Below, piece after piece: positions 39,946-53,850 of a stretch of 64,000 nucleotides of DNA. The notes below the pieces were generated by a model. That model did no database searches, was not told the origin of the DNA, and saw only the letters and a list, made by a program, of their open reading frames with translations. How positions within the stretch are numbered: position 1 is the first letter of the stretch; every line of letters begins with the position of its first letter. A program made the translations under genes and the position numbers. The DNA comes from Hyperoodon ampullatus. Lineage: Eukaryota; Chordata; Mammalia; Artiodactyla; Ziphiidae. The stretch covers positions 2,542,001-2,606,000 of the forward strand of contig CATKHW010000061.1 of assembly GCA_949752795.1 (NCBI GenBank), read 5' to 3'.

Positions 39946-41682
39946 CTTGGCCAAAAAGGGCGTATGTGTTTTCTCCTGAATATATTCAGGAGAAAACGCA
40001 TACGCCCTTTTTGGCCAAGCAAGCAAGCGGGCAATGCAAATCTGCACTACAAAGAAGTATTACTTCCCACCGGTCAAAAGGGACATGCACAAAATGTGTA
40101 AAAACCAGAAAGGCAAGACAGGCCCTGGAGAACAGGGAGCCTTGTTATGCTGATGGGCGGGATGTAAATTGCCAACTGCCTCTCTGGAGGAGTGTATTGT
40201 GTTCCCTAAAACAAGTAAACAACAGAGCTACAGAGCCAAGGGCACTTCCAGTCTAGGGAATATACCTTGGGAAAACTGAAAATCAATAAGACAGAGCCAC
40301 CCCAAAATTTAGGGCTGCACTACTTACAAGGACCTCAACTTGGGTACACCTTAAATATCCCAGGAAATATAAAAATGGTTCAAAAAATTGTGGTAATTAC
40401 GTACGATGGAATATCCCTCAGCAATGAAATCAATGTCATAAGACCAGTAGCAGCAAAATGGGTGGATTCAGGTACGATGATTCTAAGTGAAATAAGTCAC
40501 ACAGATAAAGAAACTTATCATAAGATATCACTTATGAAGATCCTGTAAACATGGCTACACTTGAACTGAGTTAGGAAAGTGAACAGTGTCTCACATTTAG
40601 AAAACACTCTTATGCCTGCTTAATGGGGAAGGTGAGGTGGGATGATGCATAAAACAAGAGTTTGATATAAGCACAGGTACCGTTCCAAAAACCAACTATG
40701 GAATAGACAAGACCTACACCTTCCTCAGTGAAAGGGACTCAAAACCCCATATTTCCCGCAGAGGAATATATCTGACTAGTAAGAATCTTAAAACCTATGT
40801 ATTGATATGTCTCCGTAAGGGAATCAAGTGTGTCTAGACTGGCATAAACATGGCAGCGAGAATCAGCTCAAACCCACTATAAAAACGAATTTCAAAAAAA
40901 AACAAAAAAACTGTAAATTCTTTACAATTCCTTCAGGGTCTCTGAAGAAACCTGGAATGACCCTATCTACAATGACAGCTGGATGTGGCATAAGGAGGGA
41001 CACTTGGGACTGAGACGATTGGTGAGATTGGGTGAGCAAATGCAGACCCTTTAAAGCACAAATGCCTGGCACCCATTCCATGGGTCCCAACTCTCCAGGT
41101 TGAAGGGAATATTACTACAGCTATAACATGTACGGGAATCCTAGAGAACGGACACACTGTGAATATGAAAGGTTTCTAAAACTCAAAGAATAGTCCCTCT
41201 CCTGGTGCTCCGGTTTGACTTTCCATCTGCTTTACTATCAACCTCCCAACTTGGAGAGACAGCCCATTTAACCTCCTGGTTCGCACAGATTTCCAATTTG
41301 GCAGAGGATGAAAGGGAAGAGGGAGAACCAATGAGAGAGTAGCTGTTAGGCATTTGGACGGGCACATATCACTGTAATTTCCCGGCAGGAAGAAGAATTA
41401 ACCAAAGTCTCAGTCCCCCACAGGGAACCAGCATAGGTCCTGAACCAAAATGTTGGACTTTCGGTCAGCTCACCACAATCGAGTTGAAAAATGGAGCTCA
41501 GGGGCACAGCAATTCACAAACTGGCCGAGTAATAAAGGACAACTATCGTCCAAAAATCTGTTGAGGGAAGGCAACGAGGCGGTCTTGAGAGCGAGGCAGA
41601 ATAGCAGGAAACAGATTTCAAGAGGTACGTTGGAATCGCCTTTAAAGCACAGGAAGAGGGGCACAACTTCGACAATGATGCA
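39946..41682 (+). repeat. Satellite monomer 24
   Basis: C-type. The A-rich tail near 40,896 is altered (aaaaaaaaacaaaaaaactg) and lacks the usual ggg that follows. Confidence 0.95.
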
Positions 41683-43421
41683 CTTGGCCAAAAAGGGCGT
41701 ATGTGTTTTCCCCTGAATATATTCAGGAGAAAACGCATACGCCCTTTTTGGCCAAGCAAGCAAGCGGGCAATGCAAATCTGCACTACAAAGAAGTATCAC
41801 TTCCCACCGGTCAAAAGGGACATCCACAAAATGTGTAAAAACCAGAAAGGCAAGACAGGCCCTGGAGAACAGGGAGCCTTGTTATGCTGATGGGCGGGAT
41901 GTAAATTGCCAAGTGCCTCTCTGGAGGAGTGTATTGTGTTCCCTAAAACAAGTAAACAACAGAGCTACAGAGCCAAGGGCACTTCCAGTCTAGGGAATAT
42001 ACCTTGGGAAAACTGAAAATCAATAAGACAGAGCCACCCCAAAATTTAGGGCTGCACTACTTACAAGGACCTCAACTTGGGTACACCTTAAATATCCCAG
42101 GAAATATAAAAATGGTTCAAAAAATTGTGGTACTTACGAACGATGGAATATCCCTCAGCCATGAAATCAATGTCATAAGACCAGTAGCAGCAAAATGGGT
42201 GGATTCAGGTACGATGATTCTAAGTGAAATAAGTCACACAGAAAAAGAAACTTATCATAAGATATCACTTATGAAGATCCTGTAAACATGGCTCCACTTG
42301 AACTGAGTTAGGAAAGTGAACAGTGTCTCACATTTAGAAAACACTCTTATGCCTGCTTAATGGGGAAGGTGAGGTGGGATGATGCATAAAACAAGAGTTT
42401 GATATAAGCAGAGGTACCGTTCCAAAAACCAACTATGGAATAGACAAGACCTACACCTTCCTCAGTGAAAGGGACTCAAAACCCCATATTTCCCGCAGAG
42501 GAATATATCTGACTAGTAAGAATCTTAAAACCTATGTATTGATATGTCTCCGTGAGGGAATCAAGTGTGTCTAGACTGGCATAAACATGGCAGCGAGAAT
42601 CAGCTCAAACCCACTATAAAAACGAATTTCAAAAATAAAACAAAAAAACTGGGAAATTCTTTACAATTCCTTCAGGGTCTCTGATGAAACCTGGAATGAC
42701 CCTATCTACAATGACAGCTGGATGTGGCATAAGGAGGGACACTTGGAACTGAGACGATTGGTGAGATTGGGTGAGCAAATGCAGACCCTTTAAAGCACAA
42801 ATGCCTGGCACCCATTCCATGGGTCCCAACTCTCCAGGTTGAAGGGAATATTACTACAGCTATAACATGTACGGGAATCCTAGAGAACGGACACACTGTG
42901 AATACGAAAGGTTTCTAAAACTCAACGAATAGTCCCTCTCCTGGTGCTCCGGTTTGACTTTCCATCTGCTTTACTATCAACCTCCCAACTTGGAGAGACA
43001 GCCCCTTTAACCTCCTGGTTCGCACAGATTTCCAATTTGGCAGAGAATGAAAGGGAAGAGGGAGAACCAATGAGAGAGTAGCTGTTAGGCATTTGGACGG
43101 GCACATATAACTGTAATTTCCCAGCAGGAAGAAGAATTAACCAAAGTCTCAGTCCCCCACCGGGAACCAGCATAGGTCCTGAACCAAAATGTTGGACTTT
43201 CGGTCAGCTCACCAAAAACGACTTGAAAAATGGAGCTCAGGGTCACAGCAATTCACAAACTGGCCGAGTAATAAAGGACAATTATTGTCCAAAAATCTGT
43301 TGAGGGAAGGCAACGAGGCGGTCTTGAGAGCGAGGCAGAATAGCAGGAAACAGATTTCAAGAGGTACGTTGGAATCGCCTTTAAAGCACAGGAAGAGGGG
43401 CACAACTTCGACAATGATGCA
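41683..43421 (+). repeat. Satellite monomer 25
   Basis: C-type. Palindrome has gtatgtg and ttcccctg, the same pair of changes as monomer 23. Confidence 0.95.
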
Positions 43422-45160
43422 CTTGGCCAAAAAGGGCGTATGCATTTTCTCCTGAATATATTCAGGAGAAAACGCATACGCCCTTTTTGGCCAAGCAAGC
43501 AAGCGGGCAATGCAAATCCGCACAACAAAGAAGTATCACTTCACACTGGTCAAAAGGGACATCCACAAAATGTGTAAAAACCATAAAGGCAAGACAGGCC
43601 CTGGAGAACAGGGAGGCTTGTTATGCTGATGGGCGGGATGTAAATTGCCAACTGCCTCTCTGGAGGAGTACATTGTGTTCCCTAAAACAAGTAAAGAACA
43701 GAGCTACAGAGCCAAGGGCACTTCCAGTTTAGGGAATATACCATGGGAAAATTGAAAATCAATAAGACAGAGCCACCCGAAAATTTAGGGCTGCACTGCT
43801 TACAAGGACCTCAACTTGGGTACACCTTAAATATCCCAGGAAATATAAAAATGGTTCAAAAAATTGTGGTACTTACGTACGATGGAATATCCCTCAGCCA
43901 TGAAATCAATGTTATAAGACCAGTAGCAGCAAAATGGGTGGATTCAGGTACGATGATTCTAAGTGAAATAAGTCACACATAAAAAGAAACTTATCATAAG
44001 ATATCACTTATGAAGATCCTGTAAACATGGCTACATTTGAACTGAGTTAGGAAAGAGAACAGTGTCTAACATTTAGAAAACACTCTTATGCCTGCTTAAG
44101 GGGGAAGGAGAGGTGGGGTGATGCATAAAACCAGAGTTTGATATAAGCACAGGTACCGTTCCAAAAACCAACTATGGAATAGACAAGACCTACACCTTCC
44201 TCAGTGAAAGGGACTCAAAACCCCATATTTCCCGCAGAAGAATATATCTGACTAGTAAGAATCTTAAAACCTATGGATTGATATGTCTCCGTGAGGGAAT
44301 CAAGTGTGTCTAGACTGGCATAAACATGGCAGCGAGAATCAGCTCAAACCCACTATAAAAAGGAATTTCAAAAACAAAACAAAAAAACTGGGAAATTCTT
44401 TACAATTCCTTCAGGGTCTCTGATGAAACCTGGAATGACCCTATCTACAATGACGGCTTGATGTGGCAAAAGGAGGGACACTTGGGACTGAGAGGATTGG
44501 TGAGATTGGGTGAGCAAATGCAGACACTATAAAGCACAAATACCTGGCACCCATTCCATGGGTCCCAACTCTCCAGGTTGAAGGGAATATTACTACAGCT
44601 ATAACATGTACGGGAAACCTAGAGAACGGACACACTGTGAATACGAAAGGTTTCTAAAACTCAACGAATAGTCCCTCTCCTGGTGCTCCGGTTTGACTTT
44701 CCATCTGCTTTACTATCAACCTCCCAACTTGGAGAGACAGCCCCTTTAACCTCCTGGTTCGCACAGGTTGCCAATTTGGCAGAGGATGAAAGGGAAGAGG
44801 GAGAACCAATGAGAGAGTAGCTGTTAGGCACTTGGACGGGCACATATCACTGTAATTTTCTGGCAGGAAGAAGAATTAACCAAAGTCTCAGCCCCCCACC
44901 GGGAACCAGCATAGGTCCTGAACCAAAATTTTGGACTTGCGGTCAGCTCACCAAAAACGAGTTGAAAAATGGAGCTCAGGGGCACAGCAATTCACAAACT
45001 GGCTGAGTAATAAAGGGCAACTATCGTCCAAAAATCTGTTGAGGGAAGGCAACGAGGCGGACTTGAAAGCGAGGCAGAATAGCAGGAAACAGATTTCAAG
45101 AGGTACGTTGGAATCGCCTTTAAAGCACAGGAAGAGGGGCACAACTTCGACAATGATGCA
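43422..45160 (+). repeat. Satellite monomer 26
   Basis: Palindrome left arm has gcatttt. The terminal ORF2 frame is cut to 79 codons by a TAA at 43980-43982. Confidence 0.95.
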
Positions 45161-46897
45161 CTTGGCCAAAAAGGGCGTATGCGTTTTCTCCTGAATATAT
45201 TCAGGAGAAAACGCATACGCCCTTTTTGGCCAAGCAAGCAAGCGGGCAATGCAAATCTGCACTACAAAGAAGTATCACTTCCCACCGGTCAAAAGGGACA
45301 TCCACAAAATGTGTAAAAACCAGAAAGGCAAGACAGGCCCTGGAGAACAGGGAGCCTTGTTATGCTGATGGGCGGGATGTAAATTGCCAACTGCCGCTCT
45401 GCAGGAGTATATTGTGTTACCTAAAACAAGTAAAGAACAGAGCTACAGAGCCAAGGGCACTTCCAGTCTAGGGAATATACCTTGGGAAAACTGAAAATCA
45501 ATAAGACAGATCCACCCCAAAATTTAGGGCTGCACTGCTTACAAGACCTCAACATGGGTACACATTAAATATACCAGGAAATATAAAAAAAGTTCAAAAA
45601 ATTGTGGTACTTACGTACGACGGAATATCCCTCAGCCATGAAATCAATGTCATAAGACCAGTAGCAGCAAAATGGGTGGATTCAGGTACGATGATTCTAA
45701 GTGAAATAAGTCACACAGAAAAAGAAACTTATCATAAGATATCACTTATGAAGATCCTGTAAACATGGCTACACTTGAACTGAGTTAGGAAAGAGAACAG
45801 AGTCTCACATTTAGAAAACACTCTTATGCCTGCTTAAGGGGGAAGGAGAGGTTGGGTGATGCATAAAACCAGAGTTTGATATAAGCACAGGTACCGTTCC
45901 AAAAACCAACTATGGAATAGACAAGACCTACACCTTCCTCAGTGAAAGGGACTCAAAACCCCATATTTCCCGCAGAGGAATATATCTGACTAGTAAGGAT
46001 CTTAAAACCTATGTATTGATATGTCTCCGTAAGGGAATCAAGTGTGTCTACACTGGCATAAACATTGCAGCGAGAATCAGCTCAAAACCACTATAAAAAG
46101 GAATTTCAAAAACAAAAGAAAAAAACTGGGAAATTCTTTACAATTCCTTCAGGGTCTCTGATGAAAGCTGGAATGACCCTATCTACAATGACAGCAGAAT
46201 GTGGCATAAGGAGGGACACTTGGGACTGAGACGATTGGTGAGATTGGGTGAGCAAATGCAGACCCATTAAAGCACAAATGCCTGGCACCCATTCCATGGG
46301 TCCCAACTCTCCAGGTTGAAGGGAATATTACTACAGCTATAACATGTACGGGAAACCTAGAGAACGGACACACTGTGAATAGGAAAGGTTTCTAAAACTC
46401 AACGAATAGTCCCTCTCCTGGTGCTCCAGTTTGACTTTCCATCTGCTTTACTATCAACCTCCCAACTTGGAGAGACAGCCCCTTTAACCTCCTGGTTCGC
46501 ACAGGTTTCCAATTTGGCAGAGGATGAAAGGGAAGAGGGAGAACCAATGAGAGCGTAGCTGTTAGGCATTTGGACGGGCACATATCACTGTAATTTCCCG
46601 GCAGGAAGAAGAATTAACCAAAGTCTCAACCCCCACCGGGGACCAGCAGAGGTCCTGAACCAAAATGTTGGACTTGCGGTCAGCACACCAAAAACGAGTT
46701 GAAAAATGGAGCTCAGGGGCACAGCAATTCACAAACTGGCCGAGTAATAAAGGACAACTATCGTCCAAAAATCTGTTGAGGGAAGGCAACGCGGCGGACT
46801 TGAAAGCGAGGCAGAATAGCAGGAAACAGATTTAAAGAGGTACGTTGGAATCGCCTTTAAAGCACAGGAAGAGGGGCACAACTTCGACAATGATGCA
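45161..46897 (+). repeat. Satellite monomer 27
   Basis: Perfect palindrome at 45161-45234. A one-base deletion at about 45545 (acaagacctc) shifts the terminal ORF2 frame. Confidence 0.95.
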
Positions 46898-48635
46898 CTT
46901 GGCCAAAAAGGGCGTATGCGTTTTCTCCTGAATATATTCAGGAGAAAACGCATACGCCCTTTTTGGCCAAGCAAGCAAGCGGGCAATGCAAATCTGCACT
47001 ACAAAGAAGTATCACTTCCCACCTGTCAAAAGGGACATACACAAAATGTGTAAAAACCAGAAAGGCAAGACAGGCCCTGGAGAACAGGGAGCCTTGTTAT
47101 GCTGATGGGCGGGATGTAAATTGCCAACTGCCTCTCTGGAGGAGTGTATTGTGCTCTCTAAAACAAGTAAAGAACAGAGCTACAGAGCCAAGGGCACTTC
47201 CAGTCTAGGGAATATACCTTGGGAAAACTGAAAATCAATAAGACAGAGCCACCCCAAAATTTAGGGCTGCACTGCTTACAAGGACCTCAACTTGGGTACA
47301 CCTTAAATATCCCAGGAAATATAAAAATGGTTCAAAAAAATGTGGTACTTACGTACGATGGAATATCCCTCAGCCATGAAATCAATGTCATAAGACCAGT
47401 AGCAGCAAAATGGGTGGATTCAGGTACGATGATTCTAAGTGAAATAAGTCACACAGAAAAAGAAACTTATCATAAGATATCACTTATGAAGATCCTGTAA
47501 ACATGGCTACACTTGAACTGAGTTAGGAAAGAGAACAGTGTCTCACATTTAGAAAACACTCTTATGCCTGCTTAAGGGGGAAGGAGAAGTGGTGTGATGC
47601 ATAAAACCAGAGTTTGATATAAGCACAGGTACCGTTCGAAAAACCAACTATGGAATAGACAAGACCTACACCTTCCTCAGTGAAAGGGACTCAAAACCCC
47701 ATATTTCCCGCAGAGGAATATATCTGACTAGTAAGAATCTTAAAACCTATGGATTGATATGTCTCCGTGAGGGAATCAAGTGTGTCTAGACTGGCATAAA
47801 CATGGCAGCGAGAATCAGCTCAAACCCACTATAAAAAGGAATTTCAAAAACAAAACAAAAAAACTGGGAAATTCTTTACAATTCCTTCAGGGTCTCTGAT
47901 GAAACCTGGAATGACCCTATCTACAATGACAGCTGGATGTGGCATAAGGAGGGACACTTGGGACTGAGAGGATTGGTGAGATTGGGTGAGCAAATGCAGA
48001 CCCTTTAAAGCACAAATGCCTGGCACCCATTCCATGGGTCTCAACTCTCCAGGTTGAAGGGAATATTACTACAGCTATAACATGTACGGGAAACCTAGAG
48101 AACGGACACACTGTGAATACGAAAGGTTTCTAAAACTCAACGAATAGTCCCTCTCCTGGTGCTCCAGTTTGACTTTCCATCTGCTTTACTATCAACCTCC
48201 CAACTTGGAGAGACAGCCCCTTTAACCTCCTGGTTCGCACAGGTTTCCAATTTCGCAGAGGATGAAAGGGAAGAGGGAGAACCAATTAGAGAGTAGCTGT
48301 TAGGCATTTGGACGGGCACATATCACTGTAATTTCCCAGCAGGAAGAAGCATTAACCAAAGTCTCAACCCCCACCGGGAACCAGCAGAGGTCCTGAACCA
48401 AAATGTTGGACTTGCGGTCAGCTCACCAAAAACGAGTTGAAAAATGGAGCTCAGGGGCACAGCAATTCACAAACTGGCCGAGTAATAAAGGACAACTATC
48501 GTCCAAAAATCTGTTGAGGGAAGGCAACGAGGCGTACTTGAAAGCGAGGCAGAATAGCAGGAAACAGATTTCAAGAGGTACGTTGGAATCGCCTTTAAAG
48601 CACAGGAAGAGGGGCACAACTTCGACAATGATGCA
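46898..48635 (+). repeat. Satellite monomer 28
   Basis: Perfect palindrome at 46898-46971, the last perfect one before the array edge. Confidence 0.95.
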
Positions 48636-50373
48636 CTTGGCCAAAAAGGGCGTATGCGTTTTCTCCTGAATATATTCAGGAGAAAACGCATACGCCCTTT
48701 TTGGCAAAGCAAGCAATCGGTCAATGCAAATCTGCACTACAAAGAAGTATCACTTCCCACCGGTCAAAAGGGACATCCACAAAATGTGTAAAAACCAGAA
48801 AGGCAAGACAGGCCCTGGAGAACAGGGAGCCTTGTTATGCTGATGGGCGGGATGTAAATTGCCAACTGCCTCTCTGGAGGAGTGTATTGTGTTCCCTAAA
48901 ACAAGTAAACAACAGAGCTACAGAGCCAAGGGCACTTCCAGTCTAGGGAATATACCTTGGGAAAACTGAAAATCAATAAGACAGAACCACCCTAAAATTT
49001 AGGGCTGCACTGCTTACAAGGACCTCTACTTGGGTACACCTTAAATATCCCAGGAAATATAAAAATGGTTCAAAAAATTGTGGTACTTACGTACGATGGA
49101 ATATCCCTCAGCCATGAAATCAATGTCATAAGACCAGTAGCAGCAAAATGGGTGGATTCAGGTACGATGATTCTAAGTGAAATAAGTCACACAGAAAAAG
49201 AAACTTATCATAAGATATCACTTATGAAGATCCTGTAAACATGGCTACACTTGAACTGAGTTAGGAAAGAGAACAGTGTCTCACATTTAGAAAACACTCT
49301 TATGCCTGCTTATGGGGGAAGGAGAGGTGGGGTGATGCATAAAACCAGAGTTTGCTATAAGCACAGGTACCGTTCCAAAAACCAACTATGGAATAGACAA
49401 GACCTACACCTTCCTCAGTGAAAGGGACTCAAAACCCCATATTTCCCACAGAGGAATATATCTGACTAGTAAGGATCTTAAAACCTATGTATTGATATGT
49501 CTCCGTAAGGGAATCAAGTGTGTCTAGACTGGCATAAACATGGCAGCGAGAATCAGCTCAAACCCACTATAAAAAGGAATTTCAAAAACAAAACAAAAAA
49601 ACTGGAAAATTCTTTACAATTCCTTCAGGGTCTCTGATGAAACCTGGAATGACCCTATCTACAACGACAGCTGGATATGGCATAAGGCTGGACACTTGGG
49701 ACTTACATGATTGGTGAGATTATGTGAGCAAATGCAGACACTTTAAAGCACAAATGCCTGGCACCCATTCCATGGGTCCCAACTCTCCAGGTTGAAGGGA
49801 ATATTACTACAGCTATAACATGTACGGGAAACCTAGACAACGGACACACTATGAATATGAAAGGTTTCTAAAACTCAACGAATAGTCCCTCTCCGGGTGC
49901 TCCGGTTTGACTTGCCATCTGCTTTACTATCAAACTCCCAACTTGGAGAGACAGCCCCTTTAACCTCCTGGTTCGCACAGGTTTCCAATTTGGCAGAGGA
50001 TGAAAGGGAAGAGGGAGCACCAATGAGAGATTAGCTGTTAGGCATTTGGACGGGCACATATCACTCTAATTTCCCGGCAGGAAGATGAATTAACCAAAGT
50101 CTCAGCCACCCACCGGGAATCAGCATAGGTCCTGAACCAAAATTTTGGACATGCGGTCAGCTCACAAAAAACGAGTTGAAAAATGGAGCTCAGGGGCACA
50201 GCAATTCACAAACCGGCCAAGTAATAAAGACAACCTTCATCCAAAAATCTGTTGAGGGAAGGCAACGAGGCAGACTTGAAAGTGAGGCAGAATTGCAGGA
50301 AACAGATTTCAAGAGGTACATTGGAATCACCTTTAAAGCACAGGAAGAGGGTCACAACTTCTACTATGATGCA
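48636..50373 (+). repeat. Satellite monomer 29
   Basis: Terminal ORF2 frame stopped by TAA at 48993-48995. Private changes increase from here (acttacatgattgg near 49,700; rccgagg-type region altered near 50,220). Confidence 0.93.
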
Positions 50374-52112
50374 CTTGGCCAAAAAGGGCGTATGCGTTTT
50401 CTCCTGAATATATTCAGGAGAAAACGCATACGCCCATTTTGGCCAAGCAAGCAAGCGGGCAATGCAAATCTGCACTACAAAGAAGTGTCACTTCCCACCG
50501 GTCAAAAGGGACAGCCACAAAATGTGTAAAAACCAGAAAGGCAAGACAGGCCCTGGAGAACAGGGAGCCTTGTTATGCTGATGGGCGGGATGAAAATTGC
50601 CAACTGCCTCTCTGGAGGAGTACATTGTGTTCCCTCAAACAAGTAAACAACAGAGCTACAGAGCCAAGGGAACTTCCAGTCTAGGGAATATACCTTGGGA
50701 AAACTGAAAATCAATAAGAGAGAGCCACCCCAAAATTTAGGGCTGCACTGCTTACAAAGACCTCAACTTGGGTACATCTTAAATATCCCAGGAAATATAA
50801 AAATGGTTCAAAAAATTGTGGTACTTACGTACGATGGAATATCCCTCAGCCATGAAATCAATGTCATAAGACCAGTAGCAGCAAAATGGGTGGATTCAGG
50901 TACGATGATTCTAAGTGAAATAAGTCACACAGAAAAAGAAACTTATCATAAGATATCACTTATGAAGATCCTGTAAACATGGCTACACTTGAACTGAGTT
51001 AGGAAAGAGAACAGTGTCTCACATTTAGAAAACACTCTTATGCCTGCTTAAGGGTGAAAGAGAGGTGGGGTGATGCATAAAACCAGAGTTTGATATAAGC
51101 AAATGTACCGTTCCAAAAACCAACTATGGAATAGACAAGACCTACACCTTCCTCAGTGAAAGGGACTCAAAGCACCATATTTCCCGCAGAGGAATATATC
51201 TGACTAGTAAGAATCTTAAAACCTATGAATTGATATGTCTCCGTAAGGGAATCAAGTGTGTCTAGACTGGCATAAACATGGCAGCGAGAATCAGCTCAAA
51301 CCCACTATAAAAAGGAATTGCAAAAACAAAACAAAAAAAATGGGAAATTCTTTCCAATTCCTTCAGGGTCTCTGATGAAACCTGGAATGACCCTATGTAC
51401 AACGACACCTGGATGGGGCATATGGCTGGACACTTGGGACAGAGAGGATTGGTGAGATTGAGTGAGCAAAGGCAGACCCTTTAAAGCACAACTGCCTGGC
51501 ACCCACTCCATGGGTCCCAACTCTCCAGGTTAAAGGGAATATTACTACAGCTATAACATGTACGGGAAACCTAGAGAACGGACACACTGTGGATACGAAA
51601 GGTTTCTAAAATTCAACGAATAGTCCCTCTCCTGGTGCTCGTGTTTGACTTTCCATCTGCTTTACTATCAACCTCGCAACTTGGAGAGACAGCCCCTTTA
51701 AACTCCTGGTTCGCACAGGTTGCCAATTTGGCAGAGGATGAAAGGGAAGAGGGAGAACCAATGAGAGAGTAGCTGTTAGGCATTTGGACGGGCACATATC
51801 ACTCTAATTTCCCGGCAGGAAGAAGAATTAACCAAAGTCTCAGCCACCCACCGGGAACCAGCAGAGGTCCTGAACCAAAATGTTGGACTTGCGGTCAGCT
51901 CACCAAAAACGAGTTGAAAAATGGAGCTCAGGGGCACAGCAATTCACAAACTGGCCGAGTAATAAAGGACAACTATCGTCCAAAAACCTGTTGAGGGAAG
52001 GCAACGAGGCGGACTTGAAAGTGAGGCAGAATTGCAGGAAACAGATTTCAAGAGGTACGTTGGAATCGCCTTTAAAGCACAGGAAGAGGGGCACAACTTC
52101 GACAATGATGCA
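50374..52112 (+). repeat. Satellite monomer 30
   Basis: Palindrome has one right-arm change (cgcccatttt). Shares edge-specific variants with monomers 31 and 32 (cataaggctgg-like, cactctaatttccc, cagccaccca). Confidence 0.93.
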
Positions 52113-53850
52113 CTTGGCCAAAAAGGGCGTATGGGTTTTCTCCTGAATATATTCAGGAGAAAACGCATACGCCCTTTTTGGCCAAGCAAGCAAGCGGGCA
52201 ATGCAAATCTGCACTACAAAGAAGTATCACTTCCCACCGGTCAAAAGGGACATCCACAAAATGTGTAAAAACCAGAAAGGCAAGACAGGCCCTGGAGAAC
52301 AGGGAGCCTTGTTATGCTGATGGGCGGGATGTAAATTGCCAACTGCCTCTCTGGAGGAGTACATTGTGTTCCCTAAAACAAGTAAAGAACAGAGCTACAG
52401 AGCCAAGGGCACTTCCAGTCTAGGGAATATACCTTGGGAAAACTGAAAATCAATAAGACAGAGCCACCCCAAAATTTAGGGTTGCACTGCTTACAAGGAC
52501 CTCAACTTGGGTACACTTTAAATATCCCAGGAAATATAAATATGGTTCAAAAAATTGTGGTACTTACGTACGATGGAATATCCCTCAGCCATGAAATCAA
52601 TGTCATAAGACCAGTAGCAGCAAAATGGGTGGATTCAGGTACGATGATTCTAAGTGAAATAAGTCACACAGAAAAAGAAACTTATCATAAGATATCACTT
52701 ATGAAGATCCTGTAAACATGGCTACACTTGAACTGAGTTAGGAAAGAGAACAGTGTCTCACATTTAGAAAACACTCTTATGCCTCCTTAAGGGGGAAGGA
52801 GAGGTGGGGTGATGCATAAACCAGATTTTGATATAAGAACAGGTACCCTTCCAAAAACCAACTATGGAATAGACAAGACCTACTCCTTCCTCAGTGAAAG
52901 GGACTCAAAACCCCATATTTCCCACAGAGGATTATATCTGACTAGTAAGAATCTTAAAACCTATGTATTGATCTGTCTCCATAAGGGAATCAAGTGTGTC
53001 TAGACTGGCATAAACATGGCAGCGATAATCAGCTCAAACCCACTATAAAAAGGAATTTCAAAAACAAAACAAAAAAACTGGGAAATTCTTTACAATTCCT
53101 TCAGGGTCTCTGATGAAACCTGGAATGACCCTATGTACAACGACAGCTGGATGTGGCATAAGGCTGCACACTTGGGACTGAGAGAATTGTTGAGATTGGG
53201 TGAGCAAATGCAGAACCTTTAAAGCACAAATCCCTGGCACCCACTCCATGGGTCCCAACTCTCCAGGTTAAAGGGAATATTACTACAGCTATAACATGTA
53301 CGGTAAACCTAGAGAACGGACACACTGTGAATACGAAAGGTTTCTAAAACTCAACGAATAGTCCCTCTCCTGGTGCTCCAGTTTTATTTTCCATCTGCTT
53401 TACTATCAACCTCCCAACTTGGAGAGACAGCCCCTTTAACCTCCTGGTTCGCACAGGTTGCCAATTTGGCAGAGGATGAAAGGGAAGAGGGAGAACCAAT
53501 GAGAGAGTAGCTGTTAGGCATTTGGACGGCTACATATCACTCTAACTTCCCGGCAGGAAGAAGAATTAACCAATGTCTCAGCCACCCACCGGGAACCAGT
53601 ATAGGTCCTGAAGCAAAATTTTGGACTTGAGGTCAGCTCACCAAAAACGAGTTTAAAAATGGAGCTCAGGGACACAGCAATTCACAAACTGGCCGAGTAA
53701 TAAAGGACAACTATCGTCCAAAAATCTGTTGAGGGAAGGCAACGAGGCAGACTTGAAAGCGAGGCAGAATAGCAGGAAAGAGATTTCAAGAGGTACGTTG
53801 GAATTGCCTTTAAAGCACAGGAAGAGGGACACAACTTCGACAATGATGCA
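52113..53850 (+). repeat. Satellite monomer 31
   Basis: Palindrome has one change (atgggtttt). Carries edge-specific variants. A 3' UTR frame stays open at 52809-53003 by chance. Confidence 0.93.
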